A stretch of DNA of 64,000 bases, from the NCBI RefSeq assembly GCF_000020145.1, contig NC_010644.1, forward strand, positions 372,001 to 436,000. The letters run 5' to 3'. Origin of the DNA: Elusimicrobium minutum Pei191. GTDB taxonomy: Bacteria > Elusimicrobiota > Elusimicrobia > Elusimicrobiales > Elusimicrobiaceae. A program made the translations under genes and the position numbers. Of the stretch, positions 17,325 to 26,519 are shown in pieces (within the stretch, counting starts at the first letter, position 1; each line of letters starts with the position of its first letter). Below the pieces are notes generated by a model, which did no database searches, was not told the DNA's origin, and worked only from the letters and a program-made list of their open reading frames with translations.

Positions 17325-17848
17325 TTAATTTTTGTCTACAAGCGTGCCTAATACAAAAATACCTTTTGGGTCATCATATTTTAAAACGGCTGTTTGGGCA
17401 GAGGTTTTATCCGTATTGGGTATAACTTCAACCGAGGGTAATACTAACGTTTCTCCAGGTTTTACCGTAAAAGCCAAAAATTTAGGGGCGTTGGCGTTTT
17501 TATCCCAACCGTTTCTAGAAGTATAATGGCCTTTTTGTGAGACAAAAAACTGGCTTCCCATATTTACCTGAAAAGAGTCTAAAAAATAATATCCCGGGTC
17601 AAGCTTAACTGTTGTTACCGAGGCTTTCGGGAAAGGGGCGTTCATTAATAATTTTGCTTGGCTGATACCTACGGCAAAAGGTCATTTTACACTTCCGTCA
17701 TCATTAAGCTTTTTCCAAAACGTTAAAACAGTTGTTCCCGAGTTACTGAAATTAAAAGAAACATCCGAAGTTTCTTCCGATACATTTTTTACTGTTGCGC
17801 AGGCCGACAATAGTAAACTGCTAAACCCAGTGTTAATATTTTTTTTAT
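17325..17848 (-). pseudogene. Decayed lipoprotein gene
   Basis: Reading the minus strand, an SD-like AAGGAAAGG precedes ATA at 17848-17846, in frame with KKILTLGLAV, an obvious lipoprotein signal. After one missing base in a T run the frame becomes LLLSACATVKNVSEE, which supplies the lipobox. It continues to GSVK and then hits TGA at 17684-17682, exactly where a Trp codon would fit, and reads on for 119 further codons to 17325. So three lesions (ATG to ATA, a one-base deletion, an in-frame TGA) interrupt one gene of about 174 residues. The intact 3' part (17325-17645) has no family I recognise. Confidence 0.72.
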
Positions 17849-18158
17849 TTTCCTTTCCTTGTTTGTAAAATAGACTTCTTTATATTAATGATTATACCAA
17901 TGATTAGAATTGTTTTGCGTAAATATAAAGGCACCCTTGGATTGGTTGTCTATTTAAAAAGATTAGTTGTAAAAATGTGCTTTCCGCTAATTAAAATATT
18001 TGTTGCTACGCTTTTGCTTTTGTTAAGTTCTTCTTTTGGCGAATTTTTTTGATGTATATAATCGCGTATTACGTTTTATTCTTTTCTCTAGATTAAAAAA
18101 AGACGTAAGCGGGTGAATTTCTTTTATTTAAATAATAAAAGTATTAAAAAATATTATA
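17849..18158. other. AT-rich intergenic stretch
   Basis: Between the decayed lipoprotein gene and the next terminator I see no convincing gene. A 25-codon plus-strand frame at 17975-18052 reads like a bare signal peptide (KIFVATLLLLLSSSFGEFF) and may be a gene remnant or chance. Confidence 0.4.
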
Positions 18159-18194
18159 AAAAGGCCCGCTTAATCTAAGCGGGCCTTTTTTTTT
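18159..18194 (-). terminator. Terminator of the lipoprotein gene at 18209-18796
   Basis: AAGGCCCGCTTA and TAAGCGGGCCTT form a long stem around a three-base loop, with T runs on both sides. Confidence 0.88.
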
Positions 18195-18208
18195 GAAAAC
18201 GTATGCAA

Positions 18209-18796
18209 TTATTTGATTTCAACGCTGTTTATAATTTGCGTAACAATGTCTTTCATTGGCGCGTGATGGTGTGTAACATCGTCATCATGGAATGTAACGC
18301 TGTTGCCTTCCCCAAGATTTCCGTGTACAAAAGATACAGGGTTTTTGGTGTCTATTTGTAATACCCACTGCTGGTTTTTTGTTGTGCATAAAAGAAGGTC
18401 ATATCTGTTGTCTTCTGTGCTTTTTGTAAAAATGCTGCAATTTTTACCATTAACCTTACGGTCTTCGGTTCTGGTATAGCCTCCTGTCGGTTGGGGGATA
18501 TTCGCGTCGTCAAAAACATCTGCAGCGGCTTTTGTGTAGGCGTAGGTATAATGAACGTCGGCCGCGTCCCCTTCAGCTTTATAAAGGTAAACTTCCACTT
18601 TTTCATTATTATTTTCTATCTCTTGAGTTTCTTCAATAAAAACAAAATCCTCTTCTTCAACAGTTCCTTCTTTAACAGGAAGTTGTAACGTAACTCCGCC
18701 CGTAAGGGTATATTGTTTGGAAGGTTGCTGCGCTTCTTTTTTTCCGCAGGATATTAAAAAAATAAGACAAAATACTGTAAATATTGTTTTTTTCAT
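18209..18796 (-). CDS. Lipoprotein of unknown function
   Basis: A 195-residue lipoprotein with a classic signal (MKKTIFTVFCLIFLISC, lipidated Cys at 17) and a soluble alpha/beta-like domain of about 175 residues. The middle contains YTYAYTKAAADVF and RKVNGKNCSIFTKS, the latter with an exposed Cys. I do not recognise the family; the C-terminal part, with THHHAPMKDIV, could bind a metal but this is a guess. A strong SD (GGAGGAG) precedes the start. It is a single-gene unit with its own terminator, next to a barrel protein on the same strand. Confidence 0.8.
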   Translation of the reverse strand: MKKTIFTVFCLIFLISCGKKEAQQPSKQYTLTGGVTLQLPVKEGTVEEEDFVFIEETQEIENNNEKVEVYLYKAEGDAADVHYTYAYTKAAADVFDDANIPQPTGGYTRTEDRKVNGKNCSIFTKSTEDNRYDLLLCTTKNQQWVLQIDTKNPVSFVHGNLGEGNSVTFHDDDVTHHHAPMKDIVTQIINSVEIK

Positions 18797-18858
18797 TTTA
18801 CTCCTCCTTTTTTAGATAATATAAAATAATTAAAAACTATGCTAATTATAAAAAAGGA

Positions 18859-19587
18859 TTAGTTTTCTCTTTCAAAATCAGCGGTTTTTTCCGTAGTTTG
18901 CAAACTTTGTTCAGGTTGTAAAAGAGCTTGTTCTTCTTCAGAAGTAATGTCTTGCTGCTGGGAGTAAGCCGTTTCTTCTAAAAATTTAAGTATTTGGGCG
19001 TTTGCTTTTTTCTTTCTGGGGATATTAAAACGCAGGCCTATATTAAAACCGTAACTGCTCATTTTAACATCGTTTGCGTTTAGCTGGGTATATTTGGCAA
19101 ATAAATCCGCCATAACATAATCGTTTATCGGCGTAGATATTCCGAAGTAAAGAGCCCAGGTGAAATCCGAGGGATTTTTTCTTATTCTATTATAGCCGGT
19201 TGCTTCACTTGATATTTTAGCTTTATAGTTAGTAACCCCGGCGCCCGCGCCCGCGATATATTGTGTGGTGTCTTTTTCTATAGAGAAAAACGTGTTTGCC
19301 ATGCCCATTACAATGCTGTCTGTTTCAAGGTCGTATTTATTGCCGTTAACGACAAAATGGTCGCTTATGCTTGTGTAATATGACCCCATTATTTCTGCAC
19401 GGAAAGCTCCTATATTTGTACCCAGCGCAGCGTTAAAGTTAACTGGATTGTCCCTTGCGGCGGAGGCATCCTTTATTTTTATTTTTACAAGAGACGGTCC
19501 CGCGCTTGCCCTAAGGTATGGAGCAAGTTCAAAAGCGTTCACAACGCCCGCTGTAAATATAAAAAATAAAAAGAAAAGTTTTTTCAT
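18859..19587 (-). CDS. Small outer-membrane beta-barrel protein with a polar tail
   Basis: A 242-residue protein from the ATG at 19587. The signal peptide (MKKLFFLFFIFTAGVVNA) is followed by an eight-stranded-barrel-like region (about 20-200; strands such as LRASAGPSLVKIKI, YIAGAGAGVTNYKAKI and GFNIGLRFNI). A Gln/Glu-rich tail of about 45 residues follows RFNIPRKKK. Barrel proteins normally end on the last strand; the tail suggests a periplasmic extension. The frame extends nine codons upstream, but the signal peptide supports the shorter start. Function is unknown. Confidence 0.75.
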   Translation of the reverse strand: MKKLFFLFFIFTAGVVNAFELAPYLRASAGPSLVKIKIKDASAARDNPVNFNAALGTNIGAFRAEIMGSYYTSISDHFVVNGNKYDLETDSIVMGMANTFFSIEKDTTQYIAGAGAGVTNYKAKISSEATGYNRIRKNPSDFTWALYFGISTPINDYVMADLFAKYTQLNANDVKMSSYGFNIGLRFNIPRKKKANAQILKFLEETAYSQQQDITSEEEQALLQPEQSLQTTEKTADFEREN

Positions 19588-19671
19588 CAATATATAAATA
19601 TTAGCAAATATCATAACGCCGTTGGATTTATAACTGCGGGAAAAATTTTTTTAAAATTATAAAATATAAAT

Positions 19672-20310
19672 ATGAAAAAAGATGAAGCTATAATATTTGA
19701 TTTAGACGGTACTATTACCGATACTTTTGCTCCCGCAATAAAATGTCTTAAGGAGGCGTTACGCGAAAGTGTTGGCGGAGAAGTGACTATGCGGGAAATA
19801 CGCGCCCATTTCGGCCGCACGGAGGAGGCAACCTTCCGCGCGCACTGCGGCGCAAACTGGCGGGAAAGCTACGCCAAATACGAACAGCTTTTTAATAAAA
19901 ATATAACGGAAGACGTTATTTTCCCCGGCATGAAAGATGTTTTTAACTTTTTAAAGGAAAATAAAATTAAAATGGCTTTAGTAACCGGAAGAGGTAAAAC
20001 CACTACGGATATAATTCTTAATAAAATAGGAATAAGAGATTATTTTGATTATATAAAAACAGGCTCCGCTTTTGAAAATATAAAAACCAAATCCATGCTT
20101 GAAATTTTAGATTTGTGGAAACAAGCGCCTGAAGAAACTTATTATATAGGAGATATACCTAATGATATTATCGATTCCCGCGCCGCGGGAATAAAGCCTT
20201 TGGCTGCGGGTTGGTTTAGGGAGGCGGATCCCTCCGCTCAGGCGGCGCAAAATCCTTATAAAATGTTCGCCACGGTGGCTGAGTTTTTTGCTTGGATAAA
20301 ACAAAATTAG
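19672..20310 (+). CDS. HAD-family phosphatase (phosphoglycolate phosphatase type)
   Basis: A 212-residue HAD hydrolase. Motif I is FDLDGTITDTF (residues about 9-19, nucleophile Asp), a helical cap follows (about 20-90), motif II is VTGRGKTTT, and motif IV is YIGDIPNDII. The family releases phosphate from small molecules such as phosphoglycolate or sugar phosphates; the substrate is not evident. The ATG follows an AT-rich stretch with TATAAA eight bases upstream and no SD. A terminator follows at 20325. Confidence 0.85.
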   Translation: MKKDEAIIFDLDGTITDTFAPAIKCLKEALRESVGGEVTMREIRAHFGRTEEATFRAHCGANWRESYAKYEQLFNKNITEDVIFPGMKDVFNFLKENKIKMALVTGRGKTTTDIILNKIGIRDYFDYIKTGSAFENIKTKSMLEILDLWKQAPEETYYIGDIPNDIIDSRAAGIKPLAAGWFREADPSAQAAQNPYKMFATVAEFFAWIKQN

Positions 20311-20324
20311 ATTTGTTTTTTACG

Positions 20325-20354
20325 AAGCCCGGCGAAAACGCGGGGCTTTTTTAT
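20325..20354 (+). terminator. Terminator after the HAD phosphatase gene
   Basis: AAGCCC-GCG and CGC-GGGGCTT pair around an AAAA loop, followed by a T run. Confidence 0.8.
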
Positions 20355-20404
20355 TACTATGCTTGTGTTGTATAATTGAAATATACTACTAAACCCGAGG
20401 TTAT

Positions 20405-21295
20405 ATGGCAATAATATTATCTGTAGGAGAAGTTCTTTTAGACGTTTTCCCCGGCGGAGCAAAAATGGGTGGAGCCCCCGCCAACTTTGCCTGGTATTGT
20501 TCTCAGTACGGATCAGAGGCGTACATTGTTTCCGCTGTTGGCAATGATACAAATGGAAAAAGAATTTTGCGTGAGCTTAAAGAAAACGGCGTCAGCACAA
20601 AATTCGTACAAATATGTAAAAGCCGTCCTACCGGTATAGTAAACGTAACGTTAGATAAAAACTCCGTTCCGCGTTATGACATAGTAAAAAACGTGGCTTG
20701 GGATAATATAGAATTTACCCCCGAGTTAAAAAAACTGGCTAAAAAGGCCGATGTTATATGTTTTGGTTCTTTGGCGCAAAGAAGCGCTAAGTCAAGAAAA
20801 ACAATTGAATCTATTTTAAAAAATGCTAAGAAAAACGCCGTAAAAATATTTGATATTAATATAAGGCAAAACTACTACTCTAAAATGATTATCAAAAGTT
20901 CTTTAAAGCAAAGCACGGTTTTAAAAATAAGTTCGGAAGAGCTGCCCGCCGCGGCAAAACTTTTCGGTTTTAAAGGAACTGTTTTTGAAGTTTGTAAGTC
21001 TTTTCTTAAAAAATTCAAACTTGATATCGTTGTTCTTACAAAGTCTGAAGAAGGAAGTTCCATTATCACAAAAAATAATGAGTATCCCCACAAGGCGGTT
21101 AAAGTAAAAAAACTTGCCGATACCGTAGGCGCGGGGGATTCTTTCAGCGCTACTTTCGCGCATGGTTTTTTAAAAGGCGTTGATTTTGAAAATTTGGGCG
21201 CAGCTTCAAATAAGGTAGCCGCGTATATAACCACCAAAAAAGGAGCTATGGTGCGTTTGCCAAAAACTCTTATAAATATATTCGGGGAGGAATAA
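20405..21295 (+). CDS. PfkB-family sugar kinase, probably fructokinase
   Basis: A 296-residue ribokinase-family enzyme. The N-terminal GEVLLDVFPGGAKMGGAPANFA segment (substrate-binding Asp, GG and N) is typical of fructokinases, and the C-terminal DTVGAGDSFSATF carries the catalytic Asp and anion hole. It would phosphorylate fructose or a similar hexose. The stop lies two bases before the start of a sugar porter gene, so uptake and phosphorylation are one unit. A TATAAT near 20370 and a purine-rich SD precede the start. Confidence 0.88.
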   Translation: MAIILSVGEVLLDVFPGGAKMGGAPANFAWYCSQYGSEAYIVSAVGNDTNGKRILRELKENGVSTKFVQICKSRPTGIVNVTLDKNSVPRYDIVKNVAWDNIEFTPELKKLAKKADVICFGSLAQRSAKSRKTIESILKNAKKNAVKIFDINIRQNYYSKMIIKSSLKQSTVLKISSEELPAAAKLFGFKGTVFEVCKSFLKKFKLDIVVLTKSEEGSSIITKNNEYPHKAVKVKKLADTVGAGDSFSATFAHGFLKGVDFENLGAASNKVAAYITTKKGAMVRLPKTLINIFGEE

Positions 21296-21297
21296 AA

Positions 21298-22644
21298 GTG
21301 AATAGAAAAGTATTAAAGGTATCTCTTATAGCCGCTTTGGGCGGGCTTTTGTTCGGGTTTGACACAGCGGTTATTTCCGGCACTACTGAAGCGTTGACAA
21401 AAGTTTTTTCTTTAACGCCTTCATCTTTAGGTTTTACTGTGGCTATCGCGCTTATAGGCACCATATTAGGCGCGGTTTTTGTGGGTTATCCCGCAAACTC
21501 TTACGGCAGGAAAAACACTCTTAAAATGATCGCGCTGTTATATTTCTTTTCTTCTTTAGGCACGGCCATGGCGTGGAATTGGGGCGTTTTTTTAACGTTT
21601 AGATTTTTAGGCGGCATAGCTGTAGGTGCTTCAAGCGTTGTGGCTCCTATGTATATTGCGGAAATAGTGCCCGCTTCGTTTAGGGGCCGTATGGTCGCTT
21701 TAGCCCAGTTTAACGTGGTGTTTGGTATTTTACTTGCGTTTTTCTCTAACCTTATAATAAGTAATGTAATTACTGGCCCCGCGCAATGGCGCTGTATGTT
21801 AGGCATATTGGCGGTTCCTTCTATTATTTTCTTTGGTCTTTTGTATTTGATTCCGTTCAGCCCCCGCTGGCTTGCTTCCAAAGGCAGGGTTGAGGAAGCA
21901 GGTTCTATTATAAAATATTTAGCCGGACCAGAAGACAATGCCGAAAAGGCTTTAAAAGAAATTGTGGATTCCATTAAATCAGACAGTCAAAGCAAAAACG
22001 AAAAATTGTTTTCCACAAAATACACAAAAGTTATTTTACTTGCTGTTGCCATAGCGGCGTTTAACCAGCTTTCAGGCATTAACGCCGTGCTTTATTACGC
22101 GCCGTATATTTTTAAAATGGCCGGCGCGGGCACTAACGCGGCCTTAATTCAGTCTGTTGTTGTGGGCTTTACAAACCTTATATTTACAATGGCGGCATTA
22201 CTTGTTATTGATAAACTTGGCCGCAGAAAGCTTATGTTAACAGGTTCTTTGGGGTATATAGTAAGTTTAGGTGCGCTTACGGTTATTTTCGCGGCGCAAG
22301 GCTCAGTCTTTTCTCCTTTGGGAGGGGCTTTGGTTTTGGCAAGTTTGGTTGTTTTTATAGCTTCACACGCTTTCGGGCAGGGCGCTGTAATTTGGGTGTT
22401 TATAAGCGAAATTTTCCCCACTAAGGTACGCGCGCAGGGTTCTGCTTTGGGCAGCTTTACGCACTGGATTATGGCTGCCGTAATAAGCTGGACTTTCCCG
22501 ATATTTGCCAATATATCCGGCGCTGTTATATTCGGCGTCTATACTTTCTTTATGGTGTTGCAGCTGCTTTGGGTAATTTTCATTATGCCCGAAACAAAAG
22601 GTATACCTCTTGAGAAAATGACAAAAGAGCTTGGCATAGAATAA
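21298..22644 (+). CDS. Sugar porter of the major facilitator superfamily
   Basis: A 448-residue, 12-helix sugar/proton symporter of the XylE/GLUT type. Signature pieces are GFDTAVISGTTEAL in helix 1, GYPANSYGRKNTLK in loop 2-3, MYIAEIVPASFRGRMV, QLSGINAVLYYAP in helix 7, LVIDKLGRRKLM, and PETKGIPLEKM after helix 12. It starts with GTG after GGGGAGG inside the end of the kinase gene. Coupling with the kinase points to fructose or glucose, without proof. Confidence 0.92.
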   Translation: MNRKVLKVSLIAALGGLLFGFDTAVISGTTEALTKVFSLTPSSLGFTVAIALIGTILGAVFVGYPANSYGRKNTLKMIALLYFFSSLGTAMAWNWGVFLTFRFLGGIAVGASSVVAPMYIAEIVPASFRGRMVALAQFNVVFGILLAFFSNLIISNVITGPAQWRCMLGILAVPSIIFFGLLYLIPFSPRWLASKGRVEEAGSIIKYLAGPEDNAEKALKEIVDSIKSDSQSKNEKLFSTKYTKVILLAVAIAAFNQLSGINAVLYYAPYIFKMAGAGTNAALIQSVVVGFTNLIFTMAALLVIDKLGRRKLMLTGSLGYIVSLGALTVIFAAQGSVFSPLGGALVLASLVVFIASHAFGQGAVIWVFISEIFPTKVRAQGSALGSFTHWIMAAVISWTFPIFANISGAVIFGVYTFFMVLQLLWVIFIMPETKGIPLEKMTKELGIE

Positions 22645-22658
22645 AAAATTATTATTAT

Positions 22659-22696
22659 AAAAAGGCCGCGCTGTTTTAAAGCGCTGCCTTTTTATT
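22659..22696 (+). terminator. Terminator of the fructokinase-porter unit
   Basis: AAAAGGC-GCGCT and AGCGC-GCCTTTT pair with single-base bulges, followed by a T run. Confidence 0.75.
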
Positions 22697-22727
22697 TTTG
22701 CGACGTTACAGTTAGGCTATTTAATAA

Positions 22728-22766
22728 TTTACAATTGTATGTTTTTTTATGTATAATTCTAGCACT
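22728..22766 (+). promoter_or_regulatory. Promoter abutting the hexose-phosphate mutase start
   Basis: TTTACA (22728-22733), an 18-base spacer, TATAAT (22752-22757). The ATG at 22767 is nine bases past the -10 box and no SD exists, so the 5' UTR would be zero to three bases. Confidence 0.6.
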
Positions 22767-24254
22767 ATGAGTGAAGATATTAAATTTAGCACAGCAGGTT
22801 TTAGAGCGGTAACCGCCGAAGGCCTTACCGCCGTCAACGTACAAAGGCTTATATACGGCATTTGTGCCCACATTTTTGAGCATCCTTACTATGGTTTTGA
22901 GGGCGAAGGCTACAGGCGCTATTGTGCTGAAAAAGGCTTTAAACACAAAAAACCTTTGGTTTTGGTAGGGCACGACACGCGTTTTATGTCCGAGCAGTTT
23001 GCTAAAATAGCGGCCAACGCTTTAAGCGCTAACGGCATTACCGTGAAATTTGCCCAATATCCTTTGCCTACGCCTGTGGCTGAATGGGCTGTTATGGACC
23101 AGGGTGCTGTAGGCGCGGTGGTTATTACGGGCAGTGAGGCTCCTTATTATATTAACGGCGTTAAATGGATTCCTTTTTACGGCGGTATAGCTAATAATGA
23201 AGTTATTGCCGATATTGAAAAAAGAATCCCCGCCGCCTCTTCAAACCTTTTAAAAATGTCCTCTATTGAGTATGATTACTTGAATTCAGCCGTAGGCATT
23301 TTTAATTTTAGGGAAGAATATTTAAATTATCTTCAAAAAACTTTAGATGTTAAGGCCATTAAAAAAGCAAAACTTAAAATAGGCATTGACCCGTTTTACG
23401 GTACGGCAACTTATTATTTTAGGGATTTTCTTGAGAAAAACGGCGTTGAAATTAATGCGATTCATGAGAATGTTGACCCTTTGTTTGGGGGTAAAACGCC
23501 AAACGCCGGGCCAGTTTCTTTAGAAGAACTTTCAAAGCTTATAGTTTCTAAAAGACTTAGCCTCGGTATAGCCTGCAACCCGGATTGTGATAAATTCGGC
23601 ATCATTGACAGCAGCGGCAAATGGATTTCGCCAAATGAAATAGCTCCTTTGCTGTTAGAACATTTAATGAAGAATAAAAAATCTTCCGGACGCGTTTGCA
23701 GAAGCGTAATTACCACACATCTTATAGACGCCGTAGCAAAAGCGCATAATCTTCTTGTGCGTGAAACGCCGGTAGGTTTTAAATATATTGGCGAACTTAT
23801 GGTAACTGGGCAGTATATATTAGGAGCCGAGGAATCCGGCGGTATATCCGTTAAAGGGCATATACCCGATAAAGACGGTTTGTTTATATGTCTTCTTATG
23901 GTTGAACTGCTTGCTGTGGAAGGCAAAAGCCTTATACAGATTTTTAAAGAGTTCTATAAAAAGTATAATGTATATTATGACCAAAAGGTCAGCGTTCCTA
24001 AAACGGAACTTGAAATTAATAATATTTTGGAAAACCTTAATATTAGAGCGCCTTTGTCAATAAATAAAATGTCTGTTTGGCGTATAGACCAAACGGAAGG
24101 ATTTAAGTTTATTCTCAAAGACGGCAGTTGGCTGGCTATAAGGGCTTCAAATACGGAGCGTCTTATAAGATTATACGCGGAGAGCAAAGACGAAAAACTT
24201 CCCGCACAGCTGATTACCGAAGGTAAAAAAATTATAGAAAGTTTCAGTAAATAA
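22767..24254 (+). CDS. Phosphohexomutase (phosphoglucomutase/phosphomannomutase family)
   Basis: A 495-residue member of the alpha-D-phosphohexomutase family, converting sugar 1- and 6-phosphates. The substrate loop GAEESGGISVKG and phosphate loop RASNTERLIRLYAE are normal. The phospho-serine loop reads ITGSEAPYYINGVKW, whereas most relatives have TASHNP; the metal loop reads NPDCDKFG where DxDxDR is usual. The Ser and two Asp remain, so activity is plausible. I chose the ATG at 22767, since an ATG at 22749 overlaps the promoter. Glucose or mannose specificity cannot be told. Confidence 0.85.
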   Translation: MSEDIKFSTAGFRAVTAEGLTAVNVQRLIYGICAHIFEHPYYGFEGEGYRRYCAEKGFKHKKPLVLVGHDTRFMSEQFAKIAANALSANGITVKFAQYPLPTPVAEWAVMDQGAVGAVVITGSEAPYYINGVKWIPFYGGIANNEVIADIEKRIPAASSNLLKMSSIEYDYLNSAVGIFNFREEYLNYLQKTLDVKAIKKAKLKIGIDPFYGTATYYFRDFLEKNGVEINAIHENVDPLFGGKTPNAGPVSLEELSKLIVSKRLSLGIACNPDCDKFGIIDSSGKWISPNEIAPLLLEHLMKNKKSSGRVCRSVITTHLIDAVAKAHNLLVRETPVGFKYIGELMVTGQYILGAEESGGISVKGHIPDKDGLFICLLMVELLAVEGKSLIQIFKEFYKKYNVYYDQKVSVPKTELEINNILENLNIRAPLSINKMSVWRIDQTEGFKFILKDGSWLAIRASNTERLIRLYAESKDEKLPAQLITEGKKIIESFSK

Positions 24255-24257
24255 TTT

Positions 24258-24290
24258 AAAATACCGGCGCTTAAGCGTCGGTATTTTAAA
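24258..24290 (+). terminator. Terminator after the hexose-phosphate mutase gene
   Basis: AAATACCG-CGCTTAAGCG-CGGTATTT hairpin, with one mismatch, followed by T and A residues. Confidence 0.75.
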
Positions 24291-24311
24291 AATATATATA
24301 CAGGGGGCAGT

Positions 24312-25583
24312 ATGTCAAAGATAAAGCAAGTTATCGCAAGAGAAGTGTTGGATTCACGAGGCTTTCCCACGGTAGAGGCTGACGTTATTTTAACAAGCGG
24401 CGTCATGGGGCGTGCGGCTGTGCCGAGCGGCGCTTCAACAGGCTCGCACGAGGCGGTTGAGTTACGTGACGGCGGCGCCAGATATATGGGCAAAGGCGTT
24501 TTAAAAGCAGTAGCCAACGTTAACAAAATAGCTAAAAAAATAACCGGGATGGAAGCGTCCGATATCAGACTTATTGATGATACTATGATAGCTTTAGACG
24601 GCACCCCCAACAAAGGCAAATTTGGCGCTAACGCTATCTTGGCGGTTTCCATGGCTGTTTTAAGAGCGGGCGCGGCGGACAAGAAAATGCCGCTTTACGA
24701 TTATATAAGAAAAATTTACGCTATTAAGGAAAAAAACTATCTTCTTCCCGTTCCTATGCTTAACATTATTAACGGCGGCAAACACGCGGACAGCGGCCTT
24801 GATGTGCAGGAATTTATGATTGTGCCCAATGTTTCCAAAAGTTTTAAAGAAGGTCTTAGGGAAGCTACAGAAGTTTACCACACGCTTAAAGGCATATTAA
24901 AAGCTAAAGGTATGGTAACGGCGGTAGGTGATGAAGGCGGCTTTGCTCCCCACATCACAAAACATGAAGACGTTTTAAAAACAATTATGGACGCGTGCAA
25001 AAAAGCGGGGCACTCTCAAATTAAATTAGCCTTAGACTGTGCGGCTAGCGAGTTTTACAAAAACGGCAAATATACTTTTGAGAAAAAACAGGTTTCCAGC
25101 AAAGATATGACAAAGGTTTATTCTTCTTGGGTAAAAAAATACCCTATTGTTTCAATCGAAGATCCTTTGCATGAAGATGACTGGGACGGCTGGCTGCATA
25201 TAACAAAAGAACTTGGCAAAAAAATCAGGCTGGTTGGCGACGATTTGTTTGTAACCAACCCCGAAAGGCTTGAGGAAGGTATTGAAAAGAAAACGGCCAA
25301 TGCTATTTTAATTAAGCTTAACCAAATAGGTTCCGTATCGGAAACTATTGACGTCATTAACATGGCGCATAAAGCGGGTTACGCTTGCGTTATATCGCAC
25401 CGTTCCGGTGAAACGGAAGACGCTTTTATAGCGGATCTTGCCGTCGCAACTAACGCGGGCGCGATTAAAACGGGCGCTCCTTGCAGAAGCGAACGCAACG
25501 CCAAATACAACAGGCTTTTACAAATTGAGCAGGAACTTGGCAAAAAGGCCTCGTACGCCAAAACAAAAGTTTTTAAAAAGTAA
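24312..25583 (+). CDS. eno: Enolase
   Basis: A 423-residue enolase, which converts 2-phosphoglycerate to phosphoenolpyruvate. All hallmarks are present: [16 protein letters not shown] (mobile loop), GDEGGFAPH (catalytic Glu region), the metal ligands in [21 protein letters not shown] and GDDLFVTNP, then [13 protein letters not shown] (catalytic Lys) and [10 protein letters not shown]. The start follows GGGGG. It heads a run of six plus-strand genes with short gaps that continues to 28824; enolase followed by an FtsB-type gene is a common bacterial arrangement. Confidence 0.97.
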   Translation: MSKIKQVIAREVLDSRGFPTVEADVILTSGVMGRAAVPSGASTGSHEAVELRDGGARYMGKGVLKAVANVNKIAKKITGMEASDIRLIDDTMIALDGTPNKGKFGANAILAVSMAVLRAGAADKKMPLYDYIRKIYAIKEKNYLLPVPMLNIINGGKHADSGLDVQEFMIVPNVSKSFKEGLREATEVYHTLKGILKAKGMVTAVGDEGGFAPHITKHEDVLKTIMDACKKAGHSQIKLALDCAASEFYKNGKYTFEKKQVSSKDMTKVYSSWVKKYPIVSIEDPLHEDDWDGWLHITKELGKKIRLVGDDLFVTNPERLEEGIEKKTANAILIKLNQIGSVSETIDVINMAHKAGYACVISHRSGETEDAFIADLAVATNAGAIKTGAPCRSERNAKYNRLLQIEQELGKKASYAKTKVFKK

Positions 25584-25592
25584 ATTTTTATT

Positions 25593-25904
25593 ATGGATAA
25601 GTTTATAAATAATGTTAAAAAGAAGTTAAAGCCCAGACATATTATTTTAGCGGCTATGGTGTTGTTTGTGCTTTTTAACGGCAGTTTATACGGGCTTATA
25701 CATAACAGAATTGAACTTGCAAAACTTAGAAAAAGAAATATTGAGTTGGATAAAGAATTTGCCGAGCTTGAAAAACAGCTCGGCAAACTTGAGAGCGGGG
25801 ATAAAAAATATCTTGAGGATATTGCCCGCGTAAAATATCATTTATCAAAACCCGGCGAAATTGAGTTCCGCCTGGTTACCCAAAATAAAAAATCCGGTGA
25901 ATAA
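25593..25904 (+). CDS. ftsB: FtsB/DivIC septum formation protein
   Basis: A 103-residue bitopic protein: short cytoplasmic N-terminus, one membrane helix (about 19-38, IILAAMVLFVLFNGSLYGLI), then a coiled coil (about 45-75, LAKLRKRNIELDKEFAELEK) and a short C-terminal segment with LEDIARVKYHLSKPGEIEF, a typical DivIC/FtsB ending. It acts in the divisome with FtsL and FtsQ. Position directly after eno matches many genomes. Confidence 0.88.
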   Translation: MDKFINNVKKKLKPRHIILAAMVLFVLFNGSLYGLIHNRIELAKLRKRNIELDKEFAELEKQLGKLESGDKKYLEDIARVKYHLSKPGEIEFRLVTQNKKSGE

Positions 25905-25905
25905 A

Positions 25906-26517
25906 ATGGAAGTAAAAACGCTTGTGCTGGGGCCTATGGGCAACTGCACCTATATTGTTAGACAAAAGTCCGAAGCCGTTGTTATAGACCCTTCCTGGGA
26001 TATGAACGAGATAGAAAAAAATCTTAACGGTCTTAAGGTTGCCGCCGTTTTTTTTACCCACGGGCATTTTGACCATGTTAAAGACGTTGAACCTTTTTTA
26101 AGAAAGCTTAGCGTTAAAGCTTTTATTGAAGAAAACGATGTTGTTTTAAGCGGCCTTCCGCGGGATATTTTACAGCCTTTTGAAGGGGACAGTAAAATAA
26201 AGGCAGGCGGTTTTGATATGGAAATTTTGCATACTCCCGGGCATAGTGAAGGAAGCGTTTGCATTAAAATAGGCAACAATTTATTTACGGGCGACACTTT
26301 GTTCCCCGGCGCCTGCGGTCGTGTTGATTTGCCGCATTCGAATCCGAGAAAAATGAGGCACAGCCTATACAGACTTTCCTCTTTACAGGAAGACACAAAT
26401 GTATATTCCGGGCACGGTTACGGAGACAATGGCGAGGCGGACACTACTATAGGCAAAGAAAAAGAAAGCAATATTTATATGCGCAACGCGGTAAAAGATT
26501 ATAAGAAAGGGGCTTAA
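25906..26517 (+). CDS. Metallo-beta-lactamase-fold hydrolase (glyoxalase II-like)
   Basis: A 203-residue MBL-fold protein. The metal-binding motif THGHFDHV is followed by the later ligands in TPGHSEGSV, TGDTLFPG and YSGHGYG. Small proteins of this group hydrolyse thioesters such as S-lactoylglutathione or act on persulfides; which one applies is not evident. I start at the ATG at 25906, one base after the ftsB stop, with GGTGA upstream; the frame is open further back but only through ftsB sequence. It is coupled to a HAD phosphatase two bases downstream. Confidence 0.88.
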   Translation: MEVKTLVLGPMGNCTYIVRQKSEAVVIDPSWDMNEIEKNLNGLKVAAVFFTHGHFDHVKDVEPFLRKLSVKAFIEENDVVLSGLPRDILQPFEGDSKIKAGGFDMEILHTPGHSEGSVCIKIGNNLFTGDTLFPGACGRVDLPHSNPRKMRHSLYRLSSLQEDTNVYSGHGYGDNGEADTTIGKEKESNIYMRNAVKDYKKGA

Positions 26518-26519
26518 TT

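Noticed and set aside
17682-17684. TGA in the lipoprotein gene as a recoded Trp or selenocysteine codon
   Set aside because: TGA ends other genes here, TGG encodes Trp elsewhere, and two further lesions in the same gene point to decay.
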